Assembly: GCF_030127105.1 (NCBI RefSeq)
Contig: NZ_CP126161.1
Span: 1,612,001-1,676,000, forward strand
Reading direction: 5' to 3'
DNA length: 64,000 bases
Source of the DNA: Haloarcula pelagica
GTDB lineage: Archaea > Halobacteriota > Halobacteria > Halobacteriales > Haloarculaceae
Each line of letters starts with the position of its first letter. Positions within the stretch are counted from its first letter, which is position 1. Below, piece after piece: positions 33,409 through 42,979 of this stretch. A program made the translations under genes and the position numbers. Below the pieces are notes generated by a model that did not search any database, was not told the DNA's origin, and saw only the letters and a program-made list of their open reading frames with translations.

Positions 33409-33558
33409 ATGACTGAATGTGACCACTGTGGCGCGCACGTCTCGGAACAGTTCGCCCGTGTGTTCGCTGACGAGCACGGACACATCAGAGCCTGCCCCAA
33501 CTGTTCGGCGAACGCCGGCATCGCCGAAGTGTCGAGAGAGCGTGCCCGACAAGTGTAA
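33409..33558 (+). CDS. DUF7563-like zinc microprotein (second paralogue)
   Basis: A 49-residue protein from ATG 33409. CDHC and CPNC pairs flank EQFARVFADEHGHIRA, closely matching the layout of the gene at 31035 (CxxC, YARVF/FARVF, CPxC). It was probably produced by an old duplication. It lies 27 bp before the GIY-YIG gene. Function unknown. Confidence 0.75.
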   Translation: MTECDHCGAHVSEQFARVFADEHGHIRACPNCSANAGIAEVSRERARQV

Positions 33559-33585
33559 GGCCCAGCCGTTCCCCTGTATCGACCG

Positions 33586-33843
33586 ATGACCACCTCGCAG
33601 CGTGCGCAACATTACGCCTACGTGCTTCGCTGTGACGACGGGACGTTTTACACCGGCTACACGACCGATGTCGAGCGCCGCGTGGCCGAACACGACGCCG
33701 GGGAGGGGGCGAAATACACCCGCGGCCGGACCCCTGTGGAGTTGGTCCACGTCGAGGGCTTCGAGAGCAAGTCGGCGGCGATGAGCAGGGAGTACGAGAT
33801 CAAGCAACTCTCCCGACAGCAGAAGGCGGATCTGGTCGGGTAA
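33586..33843 (+). CDS. GIY-YIG-domain protein
   Basis: An 85-residue stand-alone GIY-YIG nuclease-fold protein of the UPF0213 type. [19 protein letters not shown] holds the two signature strands (YVL ... YTG), and [12 protein letters not shown] supplies the conserved Arg. The catalytic Glu candidate is in [10 protein letters not shown]. Members are cellular and not homing endonucleases. DNA repair is possible but unproven. Confidence 0.85.
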   Translation: MTTSQRAQHYAYVLRCDDGTFYTGYTTDVERRVAEHDAGEGAKYTRGRTPVELVHVEGFESKSAAMSREYEIKQLSRQQKADLVG

Positions 33844-33938
33844 CCGGCCGAATCGACGCCGTGTGTCGCGCCGGCCTCATAGCGGCGACGCCGGGAACCG
33901 ACGGGAGCTTTTTGCCCACCCGGGGCGCACTCCGGAGT

Positions 33939-35339
33939 ATGGGATCAGACGGTGCTGCCGAGAAGGCTGCGGCCATCGAGTTCGGGACCGACGGCTGGCG
34001 GGCGACGCTTGACACGTTCACGACGCCCCGCGTCCGGATGGTCGGACAGGCGGTCGCGACGACGCTCGACGCCCGGGACGAGAGCCGACCCGTCGCCGTC
34101 GGCTACGACGCCCGGGAGACCTCGCGAGGGTTCGCCGAGGAACTCGCCCGGGTCATCTGTGCCAACGGGTTCGACGTGCTCCTCCCCGACCGGGACACGC
34201 CGACACCCGTCGTCGCCTGGACGGTCCGCGACCGGGGACTGGCCGGCGCGCTCCAGATCACGGCCAGTCACAACCCGCCGGAGTACAACGGCGTGAAGTT
34301 CCTCTCGGACGAGGGCGCGCCCGCCCTGCCGGACCTCACCGAACAGATCGAGGCCGCGCTGGCCGAACCGGACCCGCTGCCCGAGGACGAGTGGGGCAGT
34401 ATCACCGAGGAGTCGCTCGTCGAGGACTACCGAGAGCACGCGCTCGACTACGCCGGCGTCGACCTCTCGGGACACTCGGTCGTCTACGACGCGATGCACG
34501 GGAGCGGGCGCGGCGTCACCGACGACCTGCTCGCCCGGGCCGGCGCGGACGTGACCGCGCTCCGGGACGACCTCGACCCCGAGTTCGGCGGGAGTTCGCC
34601 GGAACCGACCGCCGAGAAGGTCGGCGAACTCATCGACCGGGTCGCCGACGGCGAGGGCAGTATCGGGATCGTCAACGACGGCGACGCCGACCGAATCGGG
34701 ATCGTCACGCCCGAGCGGGGGTTCCTGGGGCCGAACCTCTTTTTCGCGGCGCTGTACGACTACCTCCTCGAATCGCGTGATGGCCCCGTCGTCCGAACCG
34801 TCTCCTCCTCGAGCATCATCGACCGGGTCGCCGAGGCCCACGACGAGTCCGTCTACGAGACGGCAGTCGGGTTCAAGTGGGTCGCCGAGGCGATGGCCGA
34901 ACACGACGCCCTCTTCGGCGGCGAGGAGTCGGGGGGGTTCGGCCTGACCGACCACGTCCGGAACAAGGACGGCGTCCTGATGTCGCTGCTCGCTGTCGCG
35001 GCCGACAAGGCGGAACCGCTCGACGAGCGCGTCGACCGACTACTCGAAGCCCACGGCGAGATCCACCAGGACCGCATCAGCGTCGATTGTCCGGACGAGC
35101 GAAAGGAGCCGGTGCTCTCGGAACTGGAGGAGTCCCTGCCCGAGTCAGTCGCCGGCGTCGCAGTCGACGGGATCAACACCGTCGACGGGTTCAAGATCCG
35201 CCTGGAAGACGGGACCTGGCTGCTCGTCCGGCCCTCCGGCACCGAGCCGAAACTGCGCGTCTACGCCGAGGCCGGCAGCAAGGACCGGGTGGGGGAACTG
35301 CTCTCGGCCGGCCGCGAGATCGTCACGCCGCTGGTCTGA
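33939..35339 (+). CDS. Phosphohexomutase (phosphoglucomutase/phosphomannomutase/GlmM family)
   Basis: 466 residues, four-domain alpha-D-phosphohexomutase. The catalytic phosphoserine is Ser110 in ITASHNPPEYNG. The Mg loop is NDGDADRIG, the sugar loop FGGEESGG, and the C-terminal phosphate loop RPSGTEPKLRVY. It starts IEFGTDGWRATLD, like GlmM and haloarchaeal PMM/PGM paralogues. The sugar specificity (glucose, mannose, glucosamine) cannot be decided. ATG 33939 fits the homologue start. Its product feeds nucleotide-sugar synthesis for glycoproteins or glycolipids. Confidence 0.92.
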   Translation: MGSDGAAEKAAAIEFGTDGWRATLDTFTTPRVRMVGQAVATTLDARDESRPVAVGYDARETSRGFAEELARVICANGFDVLLPDRDTPTPVVAWTVRDRGLAGALQITASHNPPEYNGVKFLSDEGAPALPDLTEQIEAALAEPDPLPEDEWGSITEESLVEDYREHALDYAGVDLSGHSVVYDAMHGSGRGVTDDLLARAGADVTALRDDLDPEFGGSSPEPTAEKVGELIDRVADGEGSIGIVNDGDADRIGIVTPERGFLGPNLFFAALYDYLLESRDGPVVRTVSSSSIIDRVAEAHDESVYETAVGFKWVAEAMAEHDALFGGEESGGFGLTDHVRNKDGVLMSLLAVAADKAEPLDERVDRLLEAHGEIHQDRISVDCPDERKEPVLSELEESLPESVAGVAVDGINTVDGFKIRLEDGTWLLVRPSGTEPKLRVYAEAGSKDRVGELLSAGREIVTPLV

Positions 35340-35417
35340 CCGCGTTCGGCCGAGCAGCGGTCGGCGAACGGACGAGCGCCCACAAACCGTTAACTCCACT
35401 CCCTGTGTTGGTGTGAC

Positions 35418-35870
35418 ATGGACCTCGACGTTTCCTTCGCCTACACGCACGGGATGGACCGCGAGACGGTCGTCGAACGGCTCGAATCGACACCCGACGG
35501 CGTCCTCGCGCTGGCCGACGGCGACGACGCCTACGCCGTCCCCGTCTTCCATCACTACGCCGACGGCTCGCTGTACTTCCGTCTCGGCGAGTCCCCCGAC
35601 AGCCGGAAGGCAGCGTTCGTCGAGACGACGGCGACGGCGACCTACGTCGTCTACGAGGCCGAACCGACCGCCGACCCCGACGGCCAGACCGGCTGGAGCG
35701 TCCTCGCCCGCGGGCCGATCCGAGAAGTCCCCGAGGACGACCCCGCGTACGACGCGGTCGAGATCAACGAGCGCTTCGAGCCCATCCGCGTCTTCGACGA
35801 GTCGCTGGACGAACTCGACCTGACGCTGTACGAACTCCGGATCGAGGAGCTGGCGGGCCGGTCGAACTGA
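35418..35870 (+). CDS. Pyridoxamine 5'-phosphate oxidase-fold flavoprotein
   Basis: A 150-residue split-barrel protein of the PNPOx-like group. GVLALADGDDAYAVPVFHHYADGSLYFRLGESPDSRKAAFVETTATATYVVYE shows the FMN-binding strand layout with the hinge His. Such haloarchaeal proteins bind FMN or F420 and often act as flavin reductases or scavengers. Substrate unknown. It ends 3 bp before the convergent GNAT gene. Confidence 0.85.
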   Translation: MDLDVSFAYTHGMDRETVVERLESTPDGVLALADGDDAYAVPVFHHYADGSLYFRLGESPDSRKAAFVETTATATYVVYEAEPTADPDGQTGWSVLARGPIREVPEDDPAYDAVEINERFEPIRVFDESLDELDLTLYELRIEELAGRSN

Positions 35871-35873
35871 CCG

Positions 35874-36245
35874 TCACTCCGACAGCACGCCACGACAGCG
35901 TCCGGGCTCGGCCAGTGACTCGACGGTAAAGCCGAGTGACTCGTAGAACGGCCGGACGGCCGCGTCGAACTCGGCGGTGAGCCGTTCCCGGCGGTCGGCC
36001 GCGGCCTCGACCAACGCCGTCCCGATCCCCTGCCCGCGCCGGCGGCGCCGGACCGCGACGGCGTCGACGCGGCCCCCGTCGAGCACGAGCGCACCGACGA
36101 CCTGCTCGTCCTCGGTGACCGCCACCAGCGTCCCGTCCCGAGCGATACTCGCCCTGACCCGCTCGACATCGGTTGCCAGCACTGCGCCGTCGAGGACGTT
36201 CATCACCGACGGGAGGTCCTCGACGGTGGCGTCCCGGACCCGCAC
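35874..36245 (-). CDS. GNAT-family N-acetyltransferase
   Basis: 123 residues from GTG 36245. Acetyl-CoA motif A is VDAVAVRRRRRGQGIGTALVEAA with the R-G-x-G-I-G loop, and a C-terminal VRPFYESLGF closes motif B. This is a minimal single-domain GNAT. The acceptor is unknown; RimI-like or antibiotic-like targets are possible. Three bases separate it from the peroxiredoxin-like gene ending at 36249, so the two may be co-transcribed. Confidence 0.87.
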   Translation of the reverse strand: MRVRDATVEDLPSVMNVLDGAVLATDVERVRASIARDGTLVAVTEDEQVVGALVLDGGRVDAVAVRRRRRGQGIGTALVEAAADRRERLTAEFDAAVRPFYESLGFTVESLAEPGRCRGVLSE

Positions 36246-36248
36246 GGC

Positions 36249-36752
36249 TCAGCCCTCCGGCGGGGTGTCGCGTGCCTCCTCGATCGCCGCCAGGAGGTCG
36301 TCGACGCTGGGCCGGTCGAACGTCGATCTGCTCCGGTAGGACCACACGACAGTCGGCTCGCCGCGCAGGTCGATCAGCACGGCCTCGGGCATCCGGCCCA
36401 GGAAGTCACTCCAGTCGCCGAGGAAGCCGAAACGGACCGGCTGGTCGTAGGCGTCCCCGGCCGAGGCTTCGGGATCGGCCACGAGCGGGAACGGGAGGTC
36501 GTAGCTGTCCTGCCACTCCCGGACCTTCTCGGCCGGTTCGGGGACGATCGAGACGACTTCGGTGTCCCGCCGGGCGAACTCGTCGTACCGGCCGGCGACG
36601 GTCTGGACCTGCTGGCGGCAGTTCGTGCAGTAGTGATCGCGCTGGAACAGGAGTAGGGCGAACGCGTGCTCGGCCGCGAGCGCCGACAGCGAGACTGGGT
36701 CCGGCCCGGGACCGACGTTGGGGAGCGAGAACTCCGTCGCGGGTGTCGACAT
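36249..36752 (-). CDS. Peroxiredoxin-like (AhpC/TSA) thioredoxin-fold protein
   Basis: A 167-residue redoxin. Start ATG 36752 (MSTPATEF) is preferred over an in-frame start nine codons earlier. The segment FQRDHYCTNCRQQVQTV has Cys42 and Cys45, a CxxC arrangement rather than the single peroxidatic Cys of 2-Cys peroxiredoxins. VVSIVPEPAEKV and PFPLVADPEASAGDAY are typical of AhpC/TSA. It probably reduces peroxides or thiols. It may be co-transcribed with the GNAT gene. Confidence 0.85.
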   Translation of the reverse strand: MSTPATEFSLPNVGPGPDPVSLSALAAEHAFALLLFQRDHYCTNCRQQVQTVAGRYDEFARRDTEVVSIVPEPAEKVREWQDSYDLPFPLVADPEASAGDAYDQPVRFGFLGDWSDFLGRMPEAVLIDLRGEPTVVWSYRSRSTFDRPSVDDLLAAIEEARDTPPEG

Positions 36753-36861
36753 GGCGACCGGTAGGGACCGAACGGACAAAAGCGGGCGGTGAGCGGGAGA
36801 CTCACCGTAACGGCGGGCCGTCTTCGTGCGGTTTCTTGTCGCTCGGTGTCGACGCTGGTGT

Positions 36862-37071
36862 ATGGACAGACAGCGATCGATCCGGCTGTTCGCCGCCCTC
36901 GTCGCCGTCGGTGGGTTCCTCTCGCTGAGCGGGGTCTACGCGTCACAGACACTGTCGAGAATCACCCTCCTCGACAGCGTCTGGTTCTACGCGCTCACCG
37001 GCACGCTCCAGCTCGGCGGCGGCGTCGGGCTCCTCTGGACCATCGTCCGGACCGACGGTGCGAGCGAGTGA
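36862..37071 (+). CDS. Small two-helix membrane protein
   Basis: 69 residues with two membrane segments: FAALVAVGGFLSLSGVYA and VWFYALTGTLQLGGGVGLLWTIV. No domain is recognised. It converges with the SAMP2 gene, 6 bp between stops. Function unknown. Confidence 0.65.
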   Translation: MDRQRSIRLFAALVAVGGFLSLSGVYASQTLSRITLLDSVWFYALTGTLQLGGGVGLLWTIVRTDGASE

Positions 37072-37077
37072 GCCGGC

Positions 37078-37278
37078 TCAGCCGCCCTTGATCAGTCGGA
37101 CGACCGTGACGCGGTCGCTCTCGACGGGCTGGTCGGTGGGAACCGTCCGATCGTCGACCAGCACCGAGACGGCGTGTGGCGAGAGCCCCAGCGGTTCGAG
37201 CAGGTCGGCGTAGGTCGCGTCCCCGTCGACCTCGACTTCGTGGGTGTCGTCGCCGGCCACCTCGACGGTGACGTGCAT
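37078..37278 (-). CDS. samp2: SAMP2 ubiquitin-like small archaeal modifier protein
   Basis: 66 residues from ATG 37278, the same length as SAMP2 of Haloferax. A beta-grasp fold is suggested by MHVTVEVAGDDTHEVEV and SVLVDDRTVPTDQPV, and the C-terminus RLIKGG ends in the Gly-Gly needed for adenylation by UbaA. SAMP2 is conjugated to protein lysines and supplies sulfur for tRNA 2-thiolation. It diverges from rfcS with 107 bp between the start codons. Confidence 0.93.
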   Translation of the reverse strand: MHVTVEVAGDDTHEVEVDGDATYADLLEPLGLSPHAVSVLVDDRTVPTDQPVESDRVTVVRLIKGG

Positions 37279-37355
37279 GGCCGTCCCTACTGGCATCGCG
37301 GGCTTGAGTGTGTCGGCTGGCGGTATCGGGGCGACTGGCCGGACTGAACGGTTCG

Positions 37356-37360
37356 TTTAA
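37356..37360 (+). promoter_or_regulatory. TATA element of rfcS
   Basis: TTTAA in a GTTCGTTTAAGG context, 26-30 nt before ATG 37386. Confidence 0.6.
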
Positions 37361-37385
37361 GGCCGGCCCACGCTTCCCCGGAGAC

Positions 37386-38363
37386 ATGAGCAAGGCCGAC
37401 TCCGAGTCGCGGGCGGGGCGTGAAGAGGTGTGGATCGAGAAGTACCGCCCGGAGCGGCTCGACGACGTGATGGGCCACGAGAACATCGTCGGCCGTCTCC
37501 AGAGCTACGTCTCCCGGAACGACCTGAGCCACATGTTATTTTCGGGCCCAGCAGGCACGGGGAAAACCACCTGCGCGACCGCCATCGCCCGCGAGTTGTA
37601 CGGCGAGGACTGGCGCGAGCACTTCCTGGAACTCAACGCCTCCGACGAGCGGGGGATCGACGTGGTCCGGGACCGGATCAAGAACTTCGCCCGCACCAGT
37701 TTCGGCGGTCACGAGTACCGGATCATCTTCCTCGACGAGGCCGACGCGCTCACTTCTGACGCACAGTCAGCACTCCGCCGGACGATGGAGCAGTTCTCGA
37801 ACAACGTCCGGTTTATCCTCTCGTGTAACTACTCCAGTCAGATCATCGACCCGATCCAGTCCCGCTGTGCGGTCTTTCGGTTCTCGCCACTTTCCGACGA
37901 GGCCGTCGCCGCCGAGATCCGCCATATCGCCGGCGAGGAGGGGATCGAACTGACCGACGACGGGCTCGACGCGCTCGTCTACGCGGCCGCCGGCGACATG
38001 CGCAAGGCCATCAACGGCCTCCAGGCGGCCTCGGTCAGCGGCGACGTGGTCGACGAGTCGGCGGTGTACGCCATCACCTCGACTGCACGACCCGAGGAGA
38101 TCCACGAGATGGTCCAGTCGGCGCTAGACGGTGACTTCACCGCCGCCCGGGCGACGCTCGATCGGTTGCTCACCGAGGAGGGGATCGCCGGCGGCGATAT
38201 CATCGACCAGCTCCACCGCTCGATCTGGGAGTTCGACATCGACGACCGGGCGGCGGTGCGGGTACTGGAGCGCGTCGGCGAGACGGATTACCGCATCACC
38301 CAGGGCGCGAACGAACGGGTCCAACTGGAGGCGATGCTGGCGTCGCTCGCACAGTCTGAGTGA
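37386..38363 (+). CDS. rfcS: Replication factor C small subunit
   Basis: 325 residues. This clamp-loader AAA+ ATPase places PCNA on primed DNA. It has the N-terminal RFC box [18 protein letters not shown], Walker A GPAGTGKT at 54-61, Walker B FLDEADAL, sensor 1 LSCNYSSQI, the SRC arginine finger in QSRCAVF, and sensor 2 [11 protein letters not shown]. No intein is present, unlike some haloarchaeal rfcS genes. It is a full-length stand-alone gene. Confidence 0.97.
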   Translation: MSKADSESRAGREEVWIEKYRPERLDDVMGHENIVGRLQSYVSRNDLSHMLFSGPAGTGKTTCATAIARELYGEDWREHFLELNASDERGIDVVRDRIKNFARTSFGGHEYRIIFLDEADALTSDAQSALRRTMEQFSNNVRFILSCNYSSQIIDPIQSRCAVFRFSPLSDEAVAAEIRHIAGEEGIELTDDGLDALVYAAAGDMRKAINGLQAASVSGDVVDESAVYAITSTARPEEIHEMVQSALDGDFTAARATLDRLLTEEGIAGGDIIDQLHRSIWEFDIDDRAAVRVLERVGETDYRITQGANERVQLEAMLASLAQSE

Positions 38364-38546
38364 GCGCCGAGCGTAGCTCGGCTCCGACGAGTGAAAACCG
38401 AGAGACAGCACGGGTAGCTACCGTCCGACCCCGGGAGTGTCGGTCGGGCTGAACACGCTCGATAGGGCGTGAACGTCCAGTTCTCACCGCTAATAATTGC
38501 GCACTGACTCTTATGTCGGAGGAGCGATCAGCTATCAACTACTGAA

Positions 38547-39185
38547 ATGCACAGTTCGACGGACCGAACGGCGGACGATCGGGGCCAGGTCGGCATCGGG
38601 ACACTCATCGTCTTCATCTCGATGGTGCTGGTGGCGGCCATCGCAGCGGGCGTCCTCATCGACACCTCGGGCTATCTCCAGAACTCCGCGGAGACGACCG
38701 GCGAGCAGTCCAGCGACTCGACGACCAACCGAGTCGGGATCGTCAGCGCGACCGGGAGTCACTTCACGAACAAGGAGGTCGGCGTGGTGAACCTGACCGT
38801 CAGGCGGACACCTGGCTCCGGCCCGGTCGATCTCGGGCAGGCGACGATCCAGTGGATCGGCCCGAGTGGCTCGTACTACCAGCTCGCAGAGGACGGCGCC
38901 CAGGGCAATCCGGACGGCCGGTTCCTCGTGACGACGATCCAGGACGACGACGACTCACAGCCGGTCCTCGACGACTCGGAGGACCGGTTCAGGATCACGC
39001 TCGACCTCGGGGACGACAACGTCGGTGCCAACGCCGGGACCGGGAACACCGCCGACACCTTCGGCCAGGAGATCGGTGAGGGCGAGACGGCGACGGTCCG
39101 GATCACCACCACGTCGGGGGCGAGTACGACCGAGCAGGTCGTCGTCCCAAAGACCCTCTCGGGCGGCTCCGCGGTCCAGGTGTAG
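38547..39185 (+). CDS. Archaellin (archaeal flagellin)
   Basis: 212 residues. A class III (type IV pilin-like) signal peptide is cleaved after DRG at residue 13, leaving the conserved hydrophobic stem [20 protein letters not shown], then [11 protein letters not shown], typical of haloarchaeal archaellins. The variable body has several N-x-S/T sequons (NLT near 80) that could be N-glycosylated. It is an isolated gene with no fla accessory genes nearby, so it may be an additional or minor archaellin whose export machinery lies elsewhere. Confidence 0.9.
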   Translation: MHSSTDRTADDRGQVGIGTLIVFISMVLVAAIAAGVLIDTSGYLQNSAETTGEQSSDSTTNRVGIVSATGSHFTNKEVGVVNLTVRRTPGSGPVDLGQATIQWIGPSGSYYQLAEDGAQGNPDGRFLVTTIQDDDDSQPVLDDSEDRFRITLDLGDDNVGANAGTGNTADTFGQEIGEGETATVRITTTSGASTTEQVVVPKTLSGGSAVQV

Positions 39186-39231
39186 GCCCCTTCGGAACAG
39201 TTTTACGCGAACGTGGGCCAACTGTAGCCCA

Positions 39232-42015
39232 ATGAGCGACCTCGACGAGGCCTACGAACTGGAGTACTTCGCGGAGGCGGGCTTTAGCCGCCAGGAGTGC
39301 TCGTCCTGTGGGGCCACCTTCTGGGCGCGGACCCAGCGCGAGACCTGCGGCGAGCCACCCTGTGCGGAGTACGGGTTCATCGACGACCCCGGGTTCGACG
39401 ACTCGTACACGCTCGAAGAGATGCGGGAGGTGTTCCTCTCCTTTTTCGAGGAGCGGGGCCACGAGCGGATCGACCCGTACCCGGTCGCTGCCAACCGCTG
39501 GCGCGACGATGTCCTGTTGACCCAGGCGTCGATCTACGACTTCCAGCCGCTGGTCACGAGCGGGACGACGCCGCCGCCGGCGAACCCGCTGTGTATCAGC
39601 CAGCCCTGCATCCGGATGCAGGACATCGACAACGTGGGCAAGACCGGCCGGCACACGATGGCCTTCGAGATGATGGCCCACCACGCCTTCAACGCCCGTG
39701 AGGACATCGAAGACCCCGAGCAGTACGCCTACGAGGGCGAGGTCTACTGGAAGGACGAGACCGTCGAGTACTGCGTCGAACTGTTCGAGGAACTCGGTGC
39801 GGACCCCGCCGAACTCACGCTGATCGAGGACCCGTGGGTCGGCGGGGGCAACGCCGGCCCCGCCTTCGAGGTCATCTACAAGGGCGCCGAGCTGGCGACG
39901 CTCGTGTTCATGTCCTTAGAACAGGATCCCGACGGCGAGTACGAGATGAAAGACGGGAACACGTACTCGGAGATGGACACCTACATCGTCGACACCGGCT
40001 ACGGGCTCGAACGATGGACCTGGATGAGCCAGGGGACCCCGACGGTGTACGAGGCCATCTACCCCGAGATGATCGCCTTCCTCAAGGACAACGCCGGCAT
40101 CGACCTCACCGACGAGGAGGCGACCGTCGTCCACGACGCCGCGAAACTGGCGGGCCACATGGACATCGACGAGGCCGAGGACATCGAGGCCGCCCGCGAC
40201 GATATCGCCGCCGAGGTCGGCGTCACCGTCGAGGAGTTGCGGGAACTGATGGCCCCCCTGGAGGATATCTACGCCATCGCCGACCACTGCCGGACGCTCG
40301 CCTACATGCTCGGGGACGGCATCGTCCCCTCGAACGTCGGGACGGGCTATCTCGCCCGGATGGTCCTCCGGCGGACGAAGCGCCTGGTCGACACCGTCGG
40401 CGTCGACGCGCCGCTGGACGAACTCGTCGACATGCAGGCCGAGCGCCTGGGCTACCGGAACCGCGACACGATCCGTGACATCGTCCGGACCGAGGTCGAG
40501 AAGTACCGCGAGACGCTGGACCGCGGTGGCCGGCGGGTCCGCCAGATCGCCGACGAGTACGCCGAGCGCGGCGAGCCGATCCCGACCGAGGAGCTGGTCG
40601 AACTGTACGACTCCCACGGTATCCAGCCCGACATGGTCGAGGAGATCGCCGCCGAGCGCGGGGTCGCCGTCGACGTGCCCGACGACTTCTACTCGGTGGT
40701 CGCGAGCCGCCACGGCGGCGGGGAGGCGACCGACGCCGGCGAGGAGATGCCCTACGCCGACCGGCTGGCAGAGCTGCCCGACACCGACCAGCTGTACTAC
40801 GAGGACCAGCAGCGCACGGAGTTCGAGGCAGTCGTCCTGGAGGTGTTCGACCGCGAGGACGGCGACTTCGACGTGGTGCTGGACCAGACGATGTTCTACC
40901 CCGAGGGCGGTGGCCAGCCCCCGGACCACGGCACGCTGGCGACCGACGACGTGACCGTCGAGGTGACCGACGTGCAGCGCTACGACGGCGTGATCGTCCA
41001 CACCTGCGACGACGACCCCGGCAAGGGCGAGTTCGTCCGCGGACAACTCGACGCGAGCCGGCGCAAGCGACTGATGCAACACCACACGGCGACCCACGTC
41101 GTCATCCACAGCGCCCGCCAGGTACTGGGCGAACACGTCCGGCAGGCGGGCGCCCAGAAGGGGACCGACTCTGCCCGCATCGACATCCGCCACTACGACT
41201 CGATCGACCGCGAGCAGGTCAAACAGATCGAGTTGCTGGCGAACGAACTCGTCCAGGACAACGTCTCGGTCAGCCAGCAGTGGCCCGACCGCCACGAGGC
41301 CGAGGAGCAACACGGCTTCGACCTCTACCAGGGCGGGATCCCCGCCGGCGAACAGATCCGGTTGATCCAGGTCGCCGAGGACATCCAGGCCTGTGGCGGG
41401 ACCCACGTCGCCCGCACCGGCGACATCGGCGCGATCAAGCTGCTCAACACCGAGCGGATCCAGGACGGAGTCATCAGGCTGACCTTCGCGGCCGGGAACG
41501 CGGCCATCGAGTCGACACACGCGACCGAGGACGCGCTCTACGACGCCGCCGACATCCTCGACGTGGCCCACGAGGAGGTCCCCGAGACCGCCGCGCGGTT
41601 CTTCGACGAGTGGAAGGCCCGGGGCAAGGAGATCGAGGCGCTCAAAGAGCAACTGGCCGAGGCCCGCGCCTCCGGCGGAGCCGACGCCGAGGAGGTCGAC
41701 GTGGGCGAGACGACCGCGGTCGTCCAGCGCATCGACGCGGACATGGACGAACTGCGCGCACAGGCCAACGCCCTCGTCGAACAGGGGAAGATCGCCGTAC
41801 TGGGCTCGGGCCGGGACGGTGCCCAGTTCGTCGTCGCCGTCCCCGAGGGCGTCGGCGTCGACGCGGGCGAGGTCGTCGGCGAACTGGCCGGCCGGGTCGG
41901 CGGCGGCGGCGGCGGCCCGCCGGACTTCGCACAGGGCGGCGGCCCGGACGGCGAGGCGCTGGACGACGCACTCGCCGAGGCCCCCGACATCCTGCGGTCG
42001 GTCGCGGACGTTTGA
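39232..42015 (+). CDS. alaS: Alanyl-tRNA synthetase (archaeal type)
   Basis: 927 residues, charges tRNA-Ala and edits Ser/Gly mischarging. The archaeal N-terminal zinc knuckle CSSCGATFW ... CGEPPC comes first, then the class II core with [33 protein letters not shown] and [13 protein letters not shown]. The editing domain has HHTATHVV and CGGTHVART (zinc His/Cys set). The glycine-rich C-Ala segment [18 protein letters not shown] is close to the C-terminus. It is a single-copy core gene. Confidence 0.97.
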   Translation: MSDLDEAYELEYFAEAGFSRQECSSCGATFWARTQRETCGEPPCAEYGFIDDPGFDDSYTLEEMREVFLSFFEERGHERIDPYPVAANRWRDDVLLTQASIYDFQPLVTSGTTPPPANPLCISQPCIRMQDIDNVGKTGRHTMAFEMMAHHAFNAREDIEDPEQYAYEGEVYWKDETVEYCVELFEELGADPAELTLIEDPWVGGGNAGPAFEVIYKGAELATLVFMSLEQDPDGEYEMKDGNTYSEMDTYIVDTGYGLERWTWMSQGTPTVYEAIYPEMIAFLKDNAGIDLTDEEATVVHDAAKLAGHMDIDEAEDIEAARDDIAAEVGVTVEELRELMAPLEDIYAIADHCRTLAYMLGDGIVPSNVGTGYLARMVLRRTKRLVDTVGVDAPLDELVDMQAERLGYRNRDTIRDIVRTEVEKYRETLDRGGRRVRQIADEYAERGEPIPTEELVELYDSHGIQPDMVEEIAAERGVAVDVPDDFYSVVASRHGGGEATDAGEEMPYADRLAELPDTDQLYYEDQQRTEFEAVVLEVFDREDGDFDVVLDQTMFYPEGGGQPPDHGTLATDDVTVEVTDVQRYDGVIVHTCDDDPGKGEFVRGQLDASRRKRLMQHHTATHVVIHSARQVLGEHVRQAGAQKGTDSARIDIRHYDSIDREQVKQIELLANELVQDNVSVSQQWPDRHEAEEQHGFDLYQGGIPAGEQIRLIQVAEDIQACGGTHVARTGDIGAIKLLNTERIQDGVIRLTFAAGNAAIESTHATEDALYDAADILDVAHEEVPETAARFFDEWKARGKEIEALKEQLAEARASGGADAEEVDVGETTAVVQRIDADMDELRAQANALVEQGKIAVLGSGRDGAQFVVAVPEGVGVDAGEVVGELAGRVGGGGGGPPDFAQGGGPDGEALDDALAEAPDILRSVADV

Positions 42016-42078
42016 GGTCGGTTTCACGACCGCGGCGAGGGAAAGAACGAAACCCCCTCGCGTCGAACTGTCAGTCGT

Positions 42079-42936
42079 ATGGCGTACTGTACGGCCTGCG
42101 GGGCCGCCGTCGACGCGGACGACAACTTCTGTGAGCAGTGTGGCCACGAACTGGGGACGCCAGTCTCGGCCGCGGACTCGACGGACGGCCGCGCCCGCTC
42201 GGGGTCGGCAAGCGACACAGAGCCCGACGACCCCTTCGAGCGCGACGCCGCCGGGTTCGCGCTGGGCTACCCGGTCCACGACGAGTACGAACCGTTCCTC
42301 CTCGGGAGCATCGTGAGCCTGCTGGGCGCGATCCTCCCGCCCCTGCAGTTGTTCACCGCCGGCTACGCGGTCCAGTTGGCCGAGGCGGCGGCCCACGGTG
42401 ACCGAACACAGCCCGCCTTCGCGGGGTGGCGCGACCTGCTCGTCGACGGGCTACGGGCCACCGTCGCGCTGGTCGTGCTGTGGGGCGTCGCCGCCGCGCT
42501 GGGCGCGTCGCTGACGGCGCTCCTGGCGGAAGCCGGCGTGGGTGGCGCCTGGGAGGCGGGTACGCTTACAGCCGTCGCGCTGGCCGGCCTCTACGTCACG
42601 CCGGCGGTGCTGACGACGTGTGCGGCGACCGGCCGCGTGGGCGCGTCGTTCTCCCAGCGGTTCGCCGGCGCGTTCGCCGCTCGCCCGGCGTATCTGAAGG
42701 GGTTCGTCCTCTGGCTGGGACTGAGCCTCCTGCTCGGGGCGGTCTGGCTGGCCGCCTGGTTCACCTTCGTCGGGCCGGCGTTCGTCTCGACGTACTGGCT
42801 CTACGCCTCCGGGGCCTTCTGGGGGTACCACTACCGCGAGGCCGCCCGGGACGGGGTCGTACCGGCGCTTTCTCCCGCGGCCGAGGAGCCGGTCGCCTCG
42901 ACCGACCTGCGGGCCGAAGTCGCCGAGTCCCGCTGA
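42079..42936 (+). CDS. Zinc-ribbon DUF4013 membrane protein
   Basis: 285 residues. An N-terminal zinc ribbon (CTACG ... CEQCG, residues 4-22) is followed by a linker and a DUF4013 membrane domain with about six helices (LLGSIVSLLGAILPPLQLFTAGYAV, then FVGPAFVSTYWLYASGAFWGYHYREA). Similar zinc-ribbon fronts occur in two more membrane proteins here (43783, 51489). Function unknown. It begins 63 bp after alaS. Confidence 0.82.
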   Translation: MAYCTACGAAVDADDNFCEQCGHELGTPVSAADSTDGRARSGSASDTEPDDPFERDAAGFALGYPVHDEYEPFLLGSIVSLLGAILPPLQLFTAGYAVQLAEAAAHGDRTQPAFAGWRDLLVDGLRATVALVVLWGVAAALGASLTALLAEAGVGGAWEAGTLTAVALAGLYVTPAVLTTCAATGRVGASFSQRFAGAFAARPAYLKGFVLWLGLSLLLGAVWLAAWFTFVGPAFVSTYWLYASGAFWGYHYREAARDGVVPALSPAAEEPVASTDLRAEVAESR

Positions 42937-42979
42937 GGGACCGAAAGAGCCAGGCCCCTGGTCCGGAAACTCCCGAGCG

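Noticed and set aside
39916..42396. 826-codon minus-strand frame
   Set aside because: Antisense shadow of alaS, which carries all expected motifs.
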